Assembly (NCBI GenBank): GCA_029449235.1
Contig: JANATG010000004.1
Location: 2,294,001-2,358,000, forward strand
From: Linnemannia schmuckeri
Taxonomy: Eukaryota > Mortierellomycota > Mortierellomycetes > Mortierellales > Mortierellaceae
Length of the DNA: 64,000 bases
Direction: 5' to 3'
Shown here: piece by piece, positions 36,172 through 48,100 of the stretch
Layout of the letters: every line of letters starts with the position of its first letter
Position numbering within the stretch: position 1 is the stretch's first letter
Position numbers and translations under genes: made by a program
The notes under the pieces: generated by a model
What the model saw: only the letters and a program-made list of their open reading frames with translations
What the model was told of the DNA's origin: nothing
The model's database searches: none

Positions 36172-38361
36172 TTACTTTTTGTTCGTAGCAGAAACAGAAG
36201 AAGCTGAAGCAGCTGAAGCAGCAGCAACACGTTTCATGTACCGCCATCGGTCTTGACATTTCGAGACAGGGTATGAAAGTTCGGCCGAGATCAGCTTCCA
36301 GCTTAGGGTTGACTCGCCATATTTGTTGACCAGTTCCGTCAACCTTGCGGTGTCCTTCTGGTCCCACACAAGACGTGTCGGTATCGTCCTGGTCCCTGCT
36401 TCTGTCGTGGCACTGGCAGATGGTTGAATTTGAATCTGTTGTTCTTCCCTGTTGTAGTCGTCATCCCCATATCTACTAGTTGTCAGAGTTTCGAGACGGA
36501 ATCGCTTTCCCGTGAGAATGTGAGTATGGCTCCGGGTTGCAATGATGTCTGGGTCGACCTTGAAGATACTCAGTGCAGCCTTGGCCGGCGAATCGCTACC
36601 ACCACCACTCCTTCCGGCAGCCTTCGCCAGGAGACCCGGGCTACGCCCCAGAATCTGATTCGTCTTTTTCCGGATCTCAGTATTCGTCCTTTCCAACTTG
36701 AGCTCATCCCGAGTCCGGCGCGTGAAATCCAACGGTATCCGTGACAACGCCCGAATCGACTCGGCCGCCTCCTTCAATCCACGCACCTCCTCTGCAGTCC
36801 ACAACCGAGTCCGTCGTCGTTGACGCGCATGGGTCGTATCGTTATCCGGGTAAGGTACAGGCTGCTTGAGGTCCGGTGTCAGAAGCGACGGTGAAAACTT
36901 GTCGACGAGCCCCCAGCGGTATCGACATTGATCTCCCGTTACTTGAGTGTTCACCTTGCGGGCGACTTTCTCCCAGTCGTTGGCGGTCATGTTGCGCGCA
37001 GCCTGAGCCAGGGTCTTGAACTCCCCTGTTATGCCCCGGACTGCGATCTCCATTTTGATCAGTTGTTCGGTCGTCCAGGTCCAATGCTTCCTCGGCTGGC
37101 GTGTCAGGGCCAGTTCTCCAACCTCCTTCTCGAGTTCGTCCATCATCGGGATGGAAACAGTGATCACGTGCTTGAAATCCAACCTGCAGTCTTCGGCGGA
37201 TTTGTCGGCAAGTGATAAAGTCGATGTTGACACTTCCGCCTTATCCTTGCCCATACTGACGGCTACAGACAATGGCGATGATAACGATCGAACAGCCTCC
37301 GCAATCCGATTCCAGTCGGTCCCATGCTGCTTCCAAGCCCTCCAGTACGCCCGGATCTCATTCTTGCTCCAATGATTCCCGCTCCTGCTCAGGATATTCT
37401 TCCGAACGTTAGTCCTACAGAGCGCTTCCCACTTCGCCCTACATTCCATTGGAGTATGTTTGTTGTCAAACTCTGACGCGATACGCTCCCAGGATTCCGA
37501 GGTCAGCCCCTCAGTCGCCGAGGTATGGGCTGCGACAAACTCTGGAAGTTTTTCGACCTGTGCATCGGTCCACTTATGGGTTTTCCGGATGGAGATCGCA
37601 ATATGGTTCTGGACATGCTCGGGCGTGACTCGATTCTTGAAAATGTCTCTTGTTATCCTCTTCCAATCCAGCTTTGACAAGTCGAGGTCCGCGTCCGTGA
37701 TGGCGGCAGCTGTGTGTGGCTGTTTCCCCTGTTGTTTGCGACGCAGGGCTTGTTTCTCGACCTCCAAACGCTCGTGCAGTGCCGCGACATCCTTAAGCGG
37801 AAGAGGCTTCCTAAAATCGTCTCGACCTGTCGTCCGGCCCATGAGCTCGCGCCATTGGTGCTGACAACCAGTCGGCGAGATCTCAATACCTCCTTTTCCT
37901 CCTCCCTGACCCTTCTTCTTCTTCGTCTTGGGCTGCAGCAACTGGATCTCTCTTGCCACAACATCCCACGGGACTGGTTGAAGTGCCAAAGTCCGGAGAC
38001 GTCGATTCCGTGCGGGCGTCCAAAAGCCAGTATCCTTGAGCTGGAGATGGAGGCGGTATCGGTTGTAGCAAGTTGCATAGTTCCTGTCGAGGGCCTTGGC
38101 GACGGCTTTCCAGCCTAGTCCTTGTTCCCGGAGCTTTAGGAGTCTTGCATCTTGCTCGGGTGTCCATTCGAGTGCTGGTTGGAATCGTAGGGATGTTGTT
38201 GAGAAGGAATGGGCGCAGGAGCTGGATCGGGATGTTGGTGATGAAGGTAAGAAGGCTGAGTTGATTCTTGGCTGATGAAGAGAAAGGAGGGAGGTGGTCG
38301 ATGTGGTTGGTCCTTGGAGGAATCGACCTCTACCAAGGAAGGATTGGACACTACGGAGCAT
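36172..38361 (-). CDS. Multi-SANT/Myb protein with mitochondrial-like leader
   Basis: This single-exon gene encodes 729 residues. About seven SANT/Myb-like units are visible: residues 64-110 (LEWTPEQDARLLKLREQGLG), GFWTPARNRRLRTLA near 118, LDWKRITRDIF near 222, HKWTDAQVEKLPEF near 255, NHWSKNEIRAYWRAWKQHG near 325, KHWTWTTEQLIKMEIAV near 410 and LVWDQKDTARLTELVNKYG near 660. The arrangement suggests DNA binding, as in SNAPc4- or REB1-like proteins, but I cannot assign an orthologue. The first 60 residues have many Arg and Ser, no acidic residues, and a SFSTTSLRF segment, like a mitochondrial presequence. An in-frame start 105 bp upstream (38466) would add 35 residues and bury this leader. 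I prefer 38361 because its 5' extension lies within 229 bp of the divergent eIF3l start. Confidence 0.82.
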   Translation of the reverse strand: MLRSVQSFLGRGRFLQGPTTSTTSLLSLHQPRINSAFLPSSPTSRSSSCAHSFSTTSLRFQPALEWTPEQDARLLKLREQGLGWKAVAKALDRNYATCYNRYRLHLQLKDTGFWTPARNRRLRTLALQPVPWDVVAREIQLLQPKTKKKKGQGGGKGGIEISPTGCQHQWRELMGRTTGRDDFRKPLPLKDVAALHERLEVEKQALRRKQQGKQPHTAAAITDADLDLSKLDWKRITRDIFKNRVTPEHVQNHIAISIRKTHKWTDAQVEKLPEFVAAHTSATEGLTSESWERIASEFDNKHTPMECRAKWEALCRTNVRKNILSRSGNHWSKNEIRAYWRAWKQHGTDWNRIAEAVRSLSSPLSVAVSMGKDKAEVSTSTLSLADKSAEDCRLDFKHVITVSIPMMDELEKEVGELALTRQPRKHWTWTTEQLIKMEIAVRGITGEFKTLAQAARNMTANDWEKVARKVNTQVTGDQCRYRWGLVDKFSPSLLTPDLKQPVPYPDNDTTHARQRRRTRLWTAEEVRGLKEAAESIRALSRIPLDFTRRTRDELKLERTNTEIRKKTNQILGRSPGLLAKAAGRSGGGSDSPAKAALSIFKVDPDIIATRSHTHILTGKRFRLETLTTSRYGDDDYNREEQQIQIQPSASATTEAGTRTIPTRLVWDQKDTARLTELVNKYGESTLSWKLISAELSYPVSKCQDRWRYMKRVAAASAASASSVSATNKK

Positions 38362-38590
38362 GGAGAATGCGGAAGGAAAAAGGGTGCGCCAATTTTTTTT
38401 TTTCACACGCGAAAAACAAGTGCTGAAAAGTGCGCCACCAACCGCCTTGTCGGGTTCCTGAGTCATGTGATAGATTGTATAGAAAATCGCAAATGTTAAT
38501 TAGAAAAACGATGCTTTGTAGTTTTTTTACAAGAGACAAGCGTTTTTGAGATCCTTCCCCCTTCAACCCCCATCCCGCAGTCTGTCAATC
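38362..38590. promoter_or_regulatory. Divergent promoter of the SANT protein and eIF3l
   Basis: This is the 229-bp spacer between two oppositely transcribed starts. It is AT-rich in the middle (GTTAATTAGAAAAACGATGC region near 38495). No recognisable element was assigned. Confidence 0.45.
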
Positions 38591-40898
38591 ATGAACTACG
38601 AAGAGGACATCGATATCACCAACGAGGTCGACTTGGTCGTCAGCGCCTACCCCGTCCAGGACGATGATCTCGATGAGGAGCTCTTGGCAGCTGGTAAAAC
38701 ACACATCTCTCTCTCCTCGAAAGACCTTTCCTTCTTTTGTTTACTTTCTCGACCTTCGACATCTGGATTTCGACCGCTTTGAGATTCATAAACACTGTTT
38801 CTGGAGCTGCTATGGAACGTGAATCTTCAGGACAAGGACATAAAGATACAAAGAACATGTCAATTCTACAGGATAAAAGAAAACCGTGCTTGGGATATGA
38901 TCGATAAACAAGATCAATTGGACCAGAATCGTAGTTCAAGTGTCTTATGGACAGACCATGATATGGGCCAACTGCAACAGCCAACAGCCACAGCTGGATC
39001 CGCCTGCTTTTTCGTCTTCTCCGCAGACCCTTTGGCGCCAGCATATTTAATACTCGACCTTTGACGAATCTACTCGGGCGACTAGCGTAATTAAAGTGAA
39101 AACGGCATTTTTTATTTTAACTAACGATATCATTTACGTTACCTTCATGCAAAAACAGACCAGAGCGCACAGCAGTACCAGGAGATTCAGATCCCCGAGG
39201 TGGTCAAGAAGTTCATCCTGCTCTTCCACCGCAGCGTTCTTGAGAACAACGTCTACGAGCTGCAGTCGATCTACGAGCACTCGTTCAACAAGTTGACGGA
39301 GAAGTTCTATGCCAATGAGTCGTGGCCCGAGCCCGAGGGCATCTCGTCCTTGGTTAACGATGGTAAGAAGTTACCCACTCAATCTTGCTTATTACTTTCC
39401 GGATAAAGATTGATACCGAGCATGGTGAGCTAACGCTTTGTTTTCATCATTTTTTGGAACTAATAGACCAGGTCTTCTTGACCTTGTACCGCGAGTTGTA
39501 CTACCGTCACATCTACTCTCGCTTGACCCCCACCATCGAGCACCGTTTCCACTCGTACGAGAACTACTGCGATCTGTTCAACTACATCTTGAGTAAGAAA
39601 CCCAGGAGCATCTCTGTAACGTGTTCAGCGGTATATGGGACTTAGAAACGCGGAATTAATTTCTGACAACGTTAACATTATCTTGCCGGATGAAAATAGA
39701 CTCGGAGGGTCCCGTTGCTTTGGAGCTTCCTAACCAGTGGTTGTGGGATATTATTGACGAGTTCATCTACCAGTTCCAGTCGTTCTGCAACTACCGCAAC
39801 AGGATCAAGAACAAGACCAAGGAGGAGCTCGCTTTGCTTCGTGACAACTCTCAGATCTGGAGCTGCTACAGTGTTCTCAACGTTCTCTACTCTTTGATCC
39901 AAAAGTCCCGCATCACCGAGCAGCTCTTGGTCTCGAAGAACGGAGGCGACATGGTTGAGGCTGCTGGCGAGTACGGATCCCGCCCTCTGTACAAGATGTT
40001 GGGCTACTTCAGCATTGTTGGTTTGCTCCGCGTCCACTGCTTGTTGGGCGATTTCACTTTGGCGCTCAAGATGATGGACAACATTGAGTTGAACAAGAAG
40101 CAGGCCCTCTTTGCCCGTGTCACCGCCTGCCACGTCACCACCTACTACTACGTCGGATTCGCCTACATGATGATGCGCCGTTACGCCGATGCCATCAAGG
40201 CCTTCTCTCACATCTTGACCTTCATCAACCGCACCAAGCAGTACCACACTCGCTCGTACCAGCACGACCAGATCAACAAGAAGGGCGATCAGATGTACGC
40301 TCTTTTGGCCATCTGCGTCACCTTGTGCCCCACCCGCTTGGACGAGAACATTCACAGCCAGATGCGGGAAAAGTACGCCGAGCAGTCGAACAAGTTGGCC
40401 AAGCCCGAGGAGGCTCTTCAGGTCTTTGAGGAGCTCTTCCTCTTCGCCTGCCCCAAGTTCATCTCGCCCAACGGACCCAACCTGGAGGATCCCGAGGTCA
40501 TTGAGCAAGGAGTTACCTTCGAGCCAGTTCAGCACTATACCAAGATCTTTATGGCCGAGGTCCAGCACTCGATCTTGTTGCCTACTCTTCGCTCGTACTT
40601 GAAGTTGTACACGACGATGGGCAACGCCAAGTTGGCCTCGTTCCTCGAGATCGAGCCCGAGCAGTTGCGCACATTGTTGATGATGGCCAAGATGAGGAGC
40701 CGTCAGATCAAGTGGGTCGAGGGCACTCTCCTCGAGGGCGAGTACCAGGGCACCTCTGACTTGGATTTCTGCCTGAAGCAGGATATGATCCACGTCTCGG
40801 AGGCCAAGATTGGACGCCGCTATGGAGACTGGTTCTTGCGCAACATTAACAAGTTCCAGGATATCCTTGGAGGACTCGAGCTCAGCAGCCGGGCCTAG
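38591..40898 (+). CDS. EIF3L: Eukaryotic translation initiation factor 3 subunit l
   Basis: This is a subunit of the eIF3 complex that helps load the 40S ribosome with mRNA. Four exons, 38591-38693, 39159-39362, 39467-39592 and 39700-40898, give 543 residues, near the human 564. After a short acidic N-terminus the sequence follows the family throughout: PEVVKKFILLFHRSV, LYRELYYRHIYSRL, YCDLFNYILNSEGP, LELPNQWLWDIIDEFIYQFQ, YKMLGYFSIVGLLRVHCLLGD, VTTYYYVGFAYMMMRRY. The C-terminal PCI domain includes LRSYLKLYTTMGNAKLASFL and KQDMIHVSEAKIGRRYGDWF. Codon use is strongly biased to C/G-ending codons, consistent with high expression. Intron 1 is the longest, at 465 bp. The subunit is lost in Saccharomyces but kept in most filamentous fungi. 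Confidence 0.97.
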
Positions 40899-41701
40899 GT
40901 TATTTGTTGTCCCGACTAAGCGCAGACTAGATAGTTAGTTATTTTTTTGTTCCTTAGAAACACGCGTCGATAGATTTTGCTAGGCAAGTCGACGTTTTTT
41001 TTCTTTCCCTGTTCCCCCCTTTCAGTAATTATGAAGCATCATTTTTCCAATTTCTCTCTTTCGTTTTTTTTTTGTCTCTCCAAAACGGCGTTTGCCCGGT
41101 GCACGTTTGTGTGGTTGTGGTACAATCGTGCTAGATATGAAGGAGATTGACTTTTTTTTTTTTTTTTTTCAAGCGCCACACTTTTAGGCGTTCATTGAGG
41201 AGGGAGGGAGTGGAGAATAGCTCTTTTGTGGGGCGCAATGGTGATGATTGTGAAGAAGAAAAGTGGGCGATGAGGGTAAGGCGATATGAACTAAAAAAAT
41301 CCTGATTTTTCACTCTTCTTGAGCTTGCCTTCTTTTATGTCTATCCATGTCGACAGTCGATTAACAGGGTCATCATTCTGCGCTTCTGGACCAACTTATC
41401 TCGAATCCACGAACAACAAGAGACGAAGATATTAAATCAAAAAAAGAAGAAAAAAGGAATTCGACGCCGCTGATTGGCTAGATCAGGATGTGGCCTGTTT
41501 GTTCCTGGACAGGTCAGGGACGGACGATATGTGTGCTGTGGGAAGAAGGAGGACAAGGGCCTTCCGTGTTACTTTCTAACGTCCGTCCTTGTATTCCTTC
41601 TCCACTCCAGTCTCTTTTTTCTTCTTTTTTCTTTTCCTTCTTCTCAATTCATCACTCTCTCCTCTCCTCTCCTCTCCTCTCCATTCTCTCATACTCACAT
41701 C
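40899..41701. other. Intergenic region between eIF3l and the ERG26-like gene
   Basis: This 803-bp spacer carries the eIF3l 3' flank, several T runs (41066-41074, 41152-41169) and, just before the next start, a CT-rich leader with a CTCCT microsatellite at about 41660-41682. An in-frame ATG-free extension upstream of 41702 stays open, but the composition is leader-like, so I did not extend the gene. Confidence 0.6.
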
Positions 41702-43014
41702 ATGACGACAACAAAGTGCCTAGTCACCGGCGGAAACGGATTCCTCGGCCGCTGGATTGTCCAAGAACTGATCAAACGCACTGACTACCACATCACCATC
41801 CTCGACATCTTCATCCCCACCAACGCCGCTCCCACCGACAGAATCACCTACATCACCGGCGATATCACCGACGCCGCTGCTGTTCGTTCCGCTTTGAAGG
41901 GTCACCATATCTGTATGCACGTAGCCTCGCCACCTCACCACTTCCCTGCCGAAAAGTTCAAAAAGATCAACATCGAAGGCACCCAGAACGTGATCGATGC
42001 CTGTCTCCAAGAAGGCGTCGGTCGTCTTATCTACACTTCCTCGGCCAGTGTCCTCCAGGATGGGTCTCCTCTCGAGAATGCAGATGAGACGTTCCCATAC
42101 CCCAAGACGTTTATCGAGACTTACTCCGAGACCAAGGCGATTGCAGAGGAGATGATCTTGAAGGCCAACAATAACTCGACGCTCTTGACTTGCTCCCTCA
42201 GGCCTAGTGGTATTTTCGGACCTGGGGATACTCAGGCCACTCCGGGTTTCATGGAGGTGCTGAAGAAGGGACAGCATCGTTTGCAGATTGGGGATAATTC
42301 GGGATTGTTTGATTGGACTTATGTCGAGAACGTTGCTTATTCGCATGTCCTTGCTGCTGAGAAGCTCGTCGCTGGCTCTGGCGTCCCTGGTCAGGTAATT
42401 GAAAAAAACACCCACACACACAAAAAATATGCCATCCTATTTTTTTTTTTTTTAGTGACTTATCCGCAACGAGTTCAATCGACAAGCTCATTAACATTTT
42501 TTTTTTTCACTTTTCAACCAAAACAATGTAGGCCTTCTTTATCACGAACGGAGCCCCAGTGCCATTCTGGAACCACCCAAGAGCCCTGTACGCCGAGAAG
42601 GGCGTCGTGGCCTCCCGCATCATCATTATCAACTTCCAGGTCGCCCTCATCATTGGTTTTCTCTCCGAGATGTTCTCACTCCTCAAGAAGATGATGGGCA
42701 AAGAGGCCAAAGAAGGATTCACCCGTGTTCGTGTCCGTTATGTCTCTTGCAACCGCTACTTTAACATCAACAAGGCCAGGAAACTCTTGGTAAGTTACAA
42801 AAAGAAATGAGGATGATGATGGAGAAGCAACGATATGGAAGAATACGTGTACAATCAGTTACGACGTCCTTTTTTCAGTGGTGCTAACCGAGGTTTACTT
42901 TCTCTTTGGTGATGGTAGGGTTATGAGCCAGTCGTCGTCTACAAGGAGGGTATCAAGAGGACAATGGCCCATTTCATGGAGCAGGAGGAGCTCCTGGCCA
43001 AGAAGAAGGCTTAA
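41702..43014 (+). CDS. ERG26: Sterol-4-alpha-carboxylate 3-dehydrogenase (decarboxylating)
   Basis: It oxidises the 3-hydroxyl and decarboxylates at C4 during sterol C4-demethylation, at the endoplasmic reticulum, between the ERG25 and ERG27 steps. Three exons, 41702-42394, 42532-42789 and 42919-43014, give 348 residues. The NAD-binding Rossmann motif is TGGNGFLG (8-15). The short-chain-dehydrogenase catalytic pair is Tyr141 and Lys145 in YSETK, preceded by IYTSSASV. Family segments include SLRPSGIFGPGD and VAYSHVLAAEKL. A hydrophobic segment after GVVASR (IIIINFQVALIIGFLSEMF) is the membrane-associated part seen in Erg26/NSDHL. The C-terminus ends KKKA, and its lysines near the end could act in ER retention. 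A C4-decarboxylase-like 3-beta-HSD paralogue is the main alternative. Confidence 0.9.
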
Positions 43015-43416
43015 ACCCGCTTCACTGATCCGAGCTGCTAAAAAAAAAACAGTCTATCGTTTGCAGTTCATCCAAACCTGCATTTTTTAATATCATTTTC
43101 AACAATATACACCTTTCCGCTTTTTGTTGGCACCTGTGCTTGTGTTTGAGGGAATGACAAGGGCACAGACAAAACTAACAAGCATTGTTAAAATAACGCC
43201 ACTAAATTTTAGTGCAACGCCATAAATCGACATCTTGAGCATTCACGAGGTTAAAAAAAAAACAAAGTGAAGATCTTGAATCTAGAAAGTGTTTAATGCT
43301 CTCTGCTTTTGCTCAATTGAGCACAAAAAAGAAGAGGAGGGGAGGAGAAAAAAAAAGATATACATGTATGTTGTAGGAAGGGGAGGATGGATGTAGCAAT
43401 AACAGCTTCTACTTCT
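43015..43416. other. Convergent intergenic region between ERG26-like and ETF beta genes
   Basis: This 402-bp spacer contains the 3' flanks of both genes and an imperfect hairpin CACTAAA-T-TTTAGTG at about 43199-43213. No gene was found. Confidence 0.6.
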
Positions 43417-44784
43417 TTACAGAACCTTGGCCTCGTTCTTAAGCTTGTCGACCAAGTCATCGACCGACTCGACGAGCTTACCACCCTGTCTCTTGGGAGG
43501 CTCAGCAATCTTCAAGGTCTGGAGACGGGGCTTGATGTCGACGCCCAAATCAGCGGCGGCAAACTTGGCGAGGGGCTTCTTCTTGGCCTTCATGATGTTG
43601 GGGAGCGATGCGTATCTGGGAACGTTGAGACGGAGATCGGTGGTCAAGATGGCGGGGAGGGGGGTCTTGACAGTCTCGACTCCTCCATCGACCTCGCGGG
43701 TGACGGTCATGGACTTGTCGCCGAGCTCAACCTTCGAGGCGAAGGTGGCCTAATTTGTTAAAGAAAATTAGAAAGAGGGTTAATGACTGAACAATTGGTA
43801 GGAATTTGCGTTTCCTGCAGATGGACGTGAGAATAGTTCATTTTCATGTTGCAGTATCGTAACGTCCTGAAAGTGGTGTCCATGGTCATTGTTTTGATCC
43901 TGCTCTGAAAAAGTACCCTTCTATCACCGATTGATGTCCTTATGAATCGTCTATGAGAAGCTTAGCAGTGTCTACTGACAGGGGAGTCACTCATAGAAAG
44001 CATCTCTCGTCTTTGGTCTATTCGTTTTTGCAGGTTGGCTGCTGTAAGGTGTTTGGTACCCGTCCTCATGAAAAAATGAGTAAAAAAAGATTGGCCCACC
44101 AATGAATCATGACACCGTTCCTGAAATTATTTTTTGGATCCTCACTCTCTTCCCTTACGAAGCAACGAATATGATGTCAAGTCCTCTTGTTCACACACAC
44201 GAGCACGAAGTGAGGGAACACCTCAAGGCCCATCAAGAGGTAACACATAGGGGAAGAAGCAATTGTCGCTGAAGAAAAAGATGAAGGAAATATAGGAAAC
44301 AAGGACAAGGGGAGGGCCTTATGTCAGGTATATGTATCTTTACCTGGGGCCAGTTCAAGAGACCAGCAAGCATCTGTCCAGTCTGGTTGGAATCATCATC
44401 AATAGCCTGCTTGCCCAAGATGACCATATCAGGCTTCTCCTTCTCAACCACAGCCTTCAACAGCTTGGCAACGGCCAAGGGCTGCAACTCCTCGTCACTG
44501 TCGACATGGATCGCACGGTCAGCGCCCATCGCCAACGCGGTCCTGAGAGTCTCCTGCGATTTAGAAGGTCCACAGGAGACAACGACAACCTCGGCAGTGC
44601 CGGCCTTGGATTTGGCAAGAGCCTCCTTGATCTGAATGGCCTGCTCGGTTCCGATCTCGTCAAAGGGGTTCATCGAGTGCTTCACATTGGCCGTCTCGAC
44701 GGCCGACCCGGCGGCGTTGACGCGAATCTTGACGGCATAGTCGACAACGCGCTTTGTTGCGACGAGAATGCGAAGGTTGGACAT
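43417..44784 (-). CDS. ETFB: Electron transfer flavoprotein subunit beta
   Basis: This is the small subunit of the mitochondrial matrix ETF heterodimer, which carries electrons from acyl-CoA and other dehydrogenases to ETF:ubiquinone oxidoreductase. Two exons, 44784-44344 and 43749-43417, give 257 residues, the normal family size. The sequence matches throughout: ILVATKRVVDYAVKIRVN, VKHSMNPFDEIGTEQAI, VVSCGPSKSQETLRTALAMG, the ETF beta signature region VILGKQAIDDDSNQTGQMLA, then LTTDLRLNVPRYASLPNIMK (site of the recognition loop) and KKKPLAKF. As in animal ETFB, no cleavable presequence is obvious. The 594-bp intron (43750-44343) is much longer than usual here and carries nothing recognisable. 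Confidence 0.97.
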
Positions 44785-45106
44785 TGTGGAAGGTAAAAAA
44801 GGTTGAAGAGAGTTGAGAGGGTTAAGGAGAAGAGAAGGAGAGGGATGGAGTGTGAGAGTGCGGGGATGAAAGAAGAAAAAGGTTGTGAGAGGAAGAAGGA
44901 AGAGGGGATGCAAAAAAGGGAAGGAGATGGGCGGGGTTGGGTTGATCTGTTCACACTTGGCTGTCCCCGGGTGCACTGTTGAGTTCAGAGTCACGTGAAA
45001 ACATTGCGGGGAGCGTCATTCGTTTTTTGTGTTTTTTAAGTTTGCCATGACTAAGGGAGGGACATGTATTATTGCTGTTTGTTAGATGCTTGACTAGGGG
45101 TGGCTA
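44785..45106. other. Spacer between ETF beta start and CCH1 stop
   Basis: This 322-bp spacer is mostly GA-rich on the + strand near the ETF beta start (its CT-rich leader) and otherwise unremarkable. No gene was found. Confidence 0.6.
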
Positions 45107-48100
45107 TCAGGTCCTGGAAGAGTCGCGCTGTTGGTTCTCAAAGAGGGCTTCTTCTTGTTCTCGTATCTCATCCTGCAGCATGTCTATCATTTCAAATGAA
45201 AACAAAAGGAAAAAAAAAAAAAAAAAAAAAAAAGAAGTCAGTTGATTGTCTACACACTCTCAAATGACAAGGTAACAAAATGAAAAAGAGGACGTACTGA
45301 ACCAGATGGACCCTTCGACGGCAAAGCCTGTCTGCGGCGAGCTCAGTCTTGGATCAGACGTGTAGTCTGAGCTGTCTGACTGTCCCGAGAGCCGGTTGAA
45401 AGCATCCCTCCTAAGGAGTTCGTAAAAAAGGCAAGTTGTTGAGGAGATCAAGTATAGGACGGTTAGTCGATGAGATTGGTGTAGTTTGCTGCAAAAGATA
45501 TGAACACAACAAAAATTTTCCCACGGCCTGTTAGGACAAAAAAAATCAAGACTCACTCGTTCAGGTCCCAACCCATGGAATCGTTCGAACAAATCGAGAG
45601 CATAGCCTGACTGGAAAACGCGCCTCCAGGCGAAGGGCTAGGGCTGTCATCATCTGAATGGTAGCTATGCCCCTTCGAAAAGTCAAGCATCGGCGACGGT
45701 AACATAGATGACCGCCCTCCTCCTGCACTTCCGCTGCCATAGTAAGGAGACGTCGTCAGCATGGGCGAAGTATCCTGGCGATACCCACGATCGTTTCCAA
45801 CTGATGTATCAATCACAATTCGAGGCACCTCTGGTCGTAGTCTCGAGTTTTGCTTGCTTCGTCGTTGCTTCAAAAAGCTACGACGCGCCACAATGGTCAT
45901 CAACAGGTTGTAGATTGTCTCCCTTGCCACTGCCGCTCTGATCTCCTTCACACGTTCGTTTCTCTTCAAGAACTCTTCCATTCTACGCGGCAATAATGCA
46001 GAGAGAAACACCCATTCTGTTAGTTTACACAAACAACCACAAAGGAAAACGAAGGCTACAGGCGTTACATAGCAAAGGTACTTACCCAAGCGCCTGCTCA
46101 ACATCGACAAGGGTAAATGACAGGATGTCAAGGATACTGTAGAAGGAAATCCCACGCTCACCACACGTCGCCATGGCCTCCTTGTAAATGAGGTTATAGG
46201 TATGTCGACGGCGGTGGGCGTCAAACACATCGATCTTGGACAGCGTCTGCTGCAGGTGGTACAGGTCTAGGTTGACCTGCAGCTCGCCTGTTTTCTTCTC
46301 ATCCGCATCGCCTGACTCGGGACTCGAGATTGTGATGGGAACCGCACGAGGGGATGCTCCCATTCCTCCTGCACCGCTGCTGAGGTGACTGGCCACTGTA
46401 GCTGACAAACTGGGGCTGACTGACGTTCGATTCAAACGGTTGTTGGATCCGCTGTTACGAGGATGGGTCGGCAATAGTTGGGGCGATGAAGACGCATCAG
46501 TATTGGAGCGATCCGTTGCCGATGACAGTCTCTGACCACTTGCTCCTGCTGGTCCTGATCCTAGTCCACCAACGCCTGAGCCGCCTGTAGCATGAGACTT
46601 GACCAGAGTAGGAATGCTGAACTCCAGGTTCGGGTAAACTCTTGTACACAGTCGACCATCCAATGATCGCAAGAACTGCGAGAGATACTTTGGATCGATA
46701 TACCCAGTGCCTCGAGGATCGAACTTGGCCCACGTCAGCTTGAAGTTCCTCAGGTCTTCTCTGGTGATGAGCGTCGTGATAGTGTCGTGCTGGTAAGCGA
46801 ATGAAAAGTTACTGATAATGACGGCGATGAACATGTTGAGGAGAATGTAGGTGCAGACAATGTAGAAAGACAAGAACATGAAATACGCCCAAGCTCGGGA
46901 CCCACAGTCGTTGTCGAGATAAGACCCCTTGTTGGGCGTGCAGTTAGGTGCCTCGACCATCATATCGTGCATGACAAAGTCCCAATTCTCGCCTGTCGTC
47001 ATTCGAATCAACATTAGCATAGTGTTTCCGAACGTCTCAAAGTTGGCAAGGCCGGTTGTCGAGCGACCGAGACGGGTCATTCCAAAGATCTCTCGGAACA
47101 TGATGGCGTAGACCGTGAACACTACCATGAACACAGCAGTAATGTTGATAATCGATCCCAACGCGATCCTATTGTAATGGCGCAGGAAAAAGATAGCGGT
47201 TAATTCCTTGTGTCCAACCAGTGGTTCAACAAGGGATGTAAAAGGCGTTAGATTTGTACTTACGCCAATGCTCGGAACAGCACTTGAAGAGAGTCGATTC
47301 TTTGGGCTAGACGGAAGGAGATCGTGATCAGCAGGAATTTTTCCAGCCGCAACGTCCACAGCTACATATAATGTGGAAAAAATATGTACATGTCTTTAGT
47401 ACTTTTTCTTTCTCATAGGGCACAAAACTGCGAACGAAGAGAGACAGAGTTTTTCGGATACTTACCTCGTGTCGGATAAAACGCGGAACCAAGGTGATGA
47501 GGGCAAGGACGGTGATAGTCATATCGTAAAGATTCCAACGTGACAGTCGCCACTATTAGCGAGTTAGAGATAGATAGGAAGCAAGGACGTTGTGAGTTCA
47601 AAGCGCACTTGTTGTTGAACACGTACTACTGGAAGACTTAAGCAACTAGTCCAGATACATACCTTGTTGAAGCCGTATCCGCACAACTTGACCATAATCT
47701 CCAAGGAGTATACGCCCAGGAAAATGAAGTAGCAGATATCTAATGCATGGCAAAAAATAATAAGGCATTAGTAGGTAAAAATATATCGTCAAACTGCTTT
47801 ACCATAAAGCACAAATAGTACAACAGACAGAAGCAGCACCTTGGACGTCGGTGAGCAGTTGAGGCTGGGCATAATGCTGAGAGGCAATCAGACAGACGTT
47901 AGCAACCAAAACGACGGTCATAATCCTCCACAAGAGTCCCTTTTTCTTGTTCACCATATCATAACAAAGTGCTCTGAACTTGTTCTGGGGCCTTGCAGGA
48001 ATTGCTGTGGGCTTGATGAGCCGAAGCTGACGTCGCAGATCAATCCATCGACGTTGCTCGATAGTCAGCAGCGAGATACCGTTCCAAGTCTTGAAGGTCT

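Noticed and set aside
39678..40793. 371-codon open frame on the minus strand
   Set aside because: It is the exact antisense of the eIF3l main exon. The eIF3l frame matches a known family along its whole length.
41474..41701. N-terminal extension of the ERG26-like protein in the same open frame
   Set aside because: The extension is Leu/Phe/Ser-rich sequence from a CT-rich leader and would place the Rossmann motif 76 residues further in. The ATG at 41702 gives the normal family length.
44332..44796. 154-codon frame on the plus strand
   Set aside because: It is antisense to ETF beta exon 1, which matches a known family end to end.
45553..46230. 225-codon frame across two CCH1 exons read as one
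   Set aside because: It reads through an intron at 45984-46085. The flanking coding segments join better with the intron removed.
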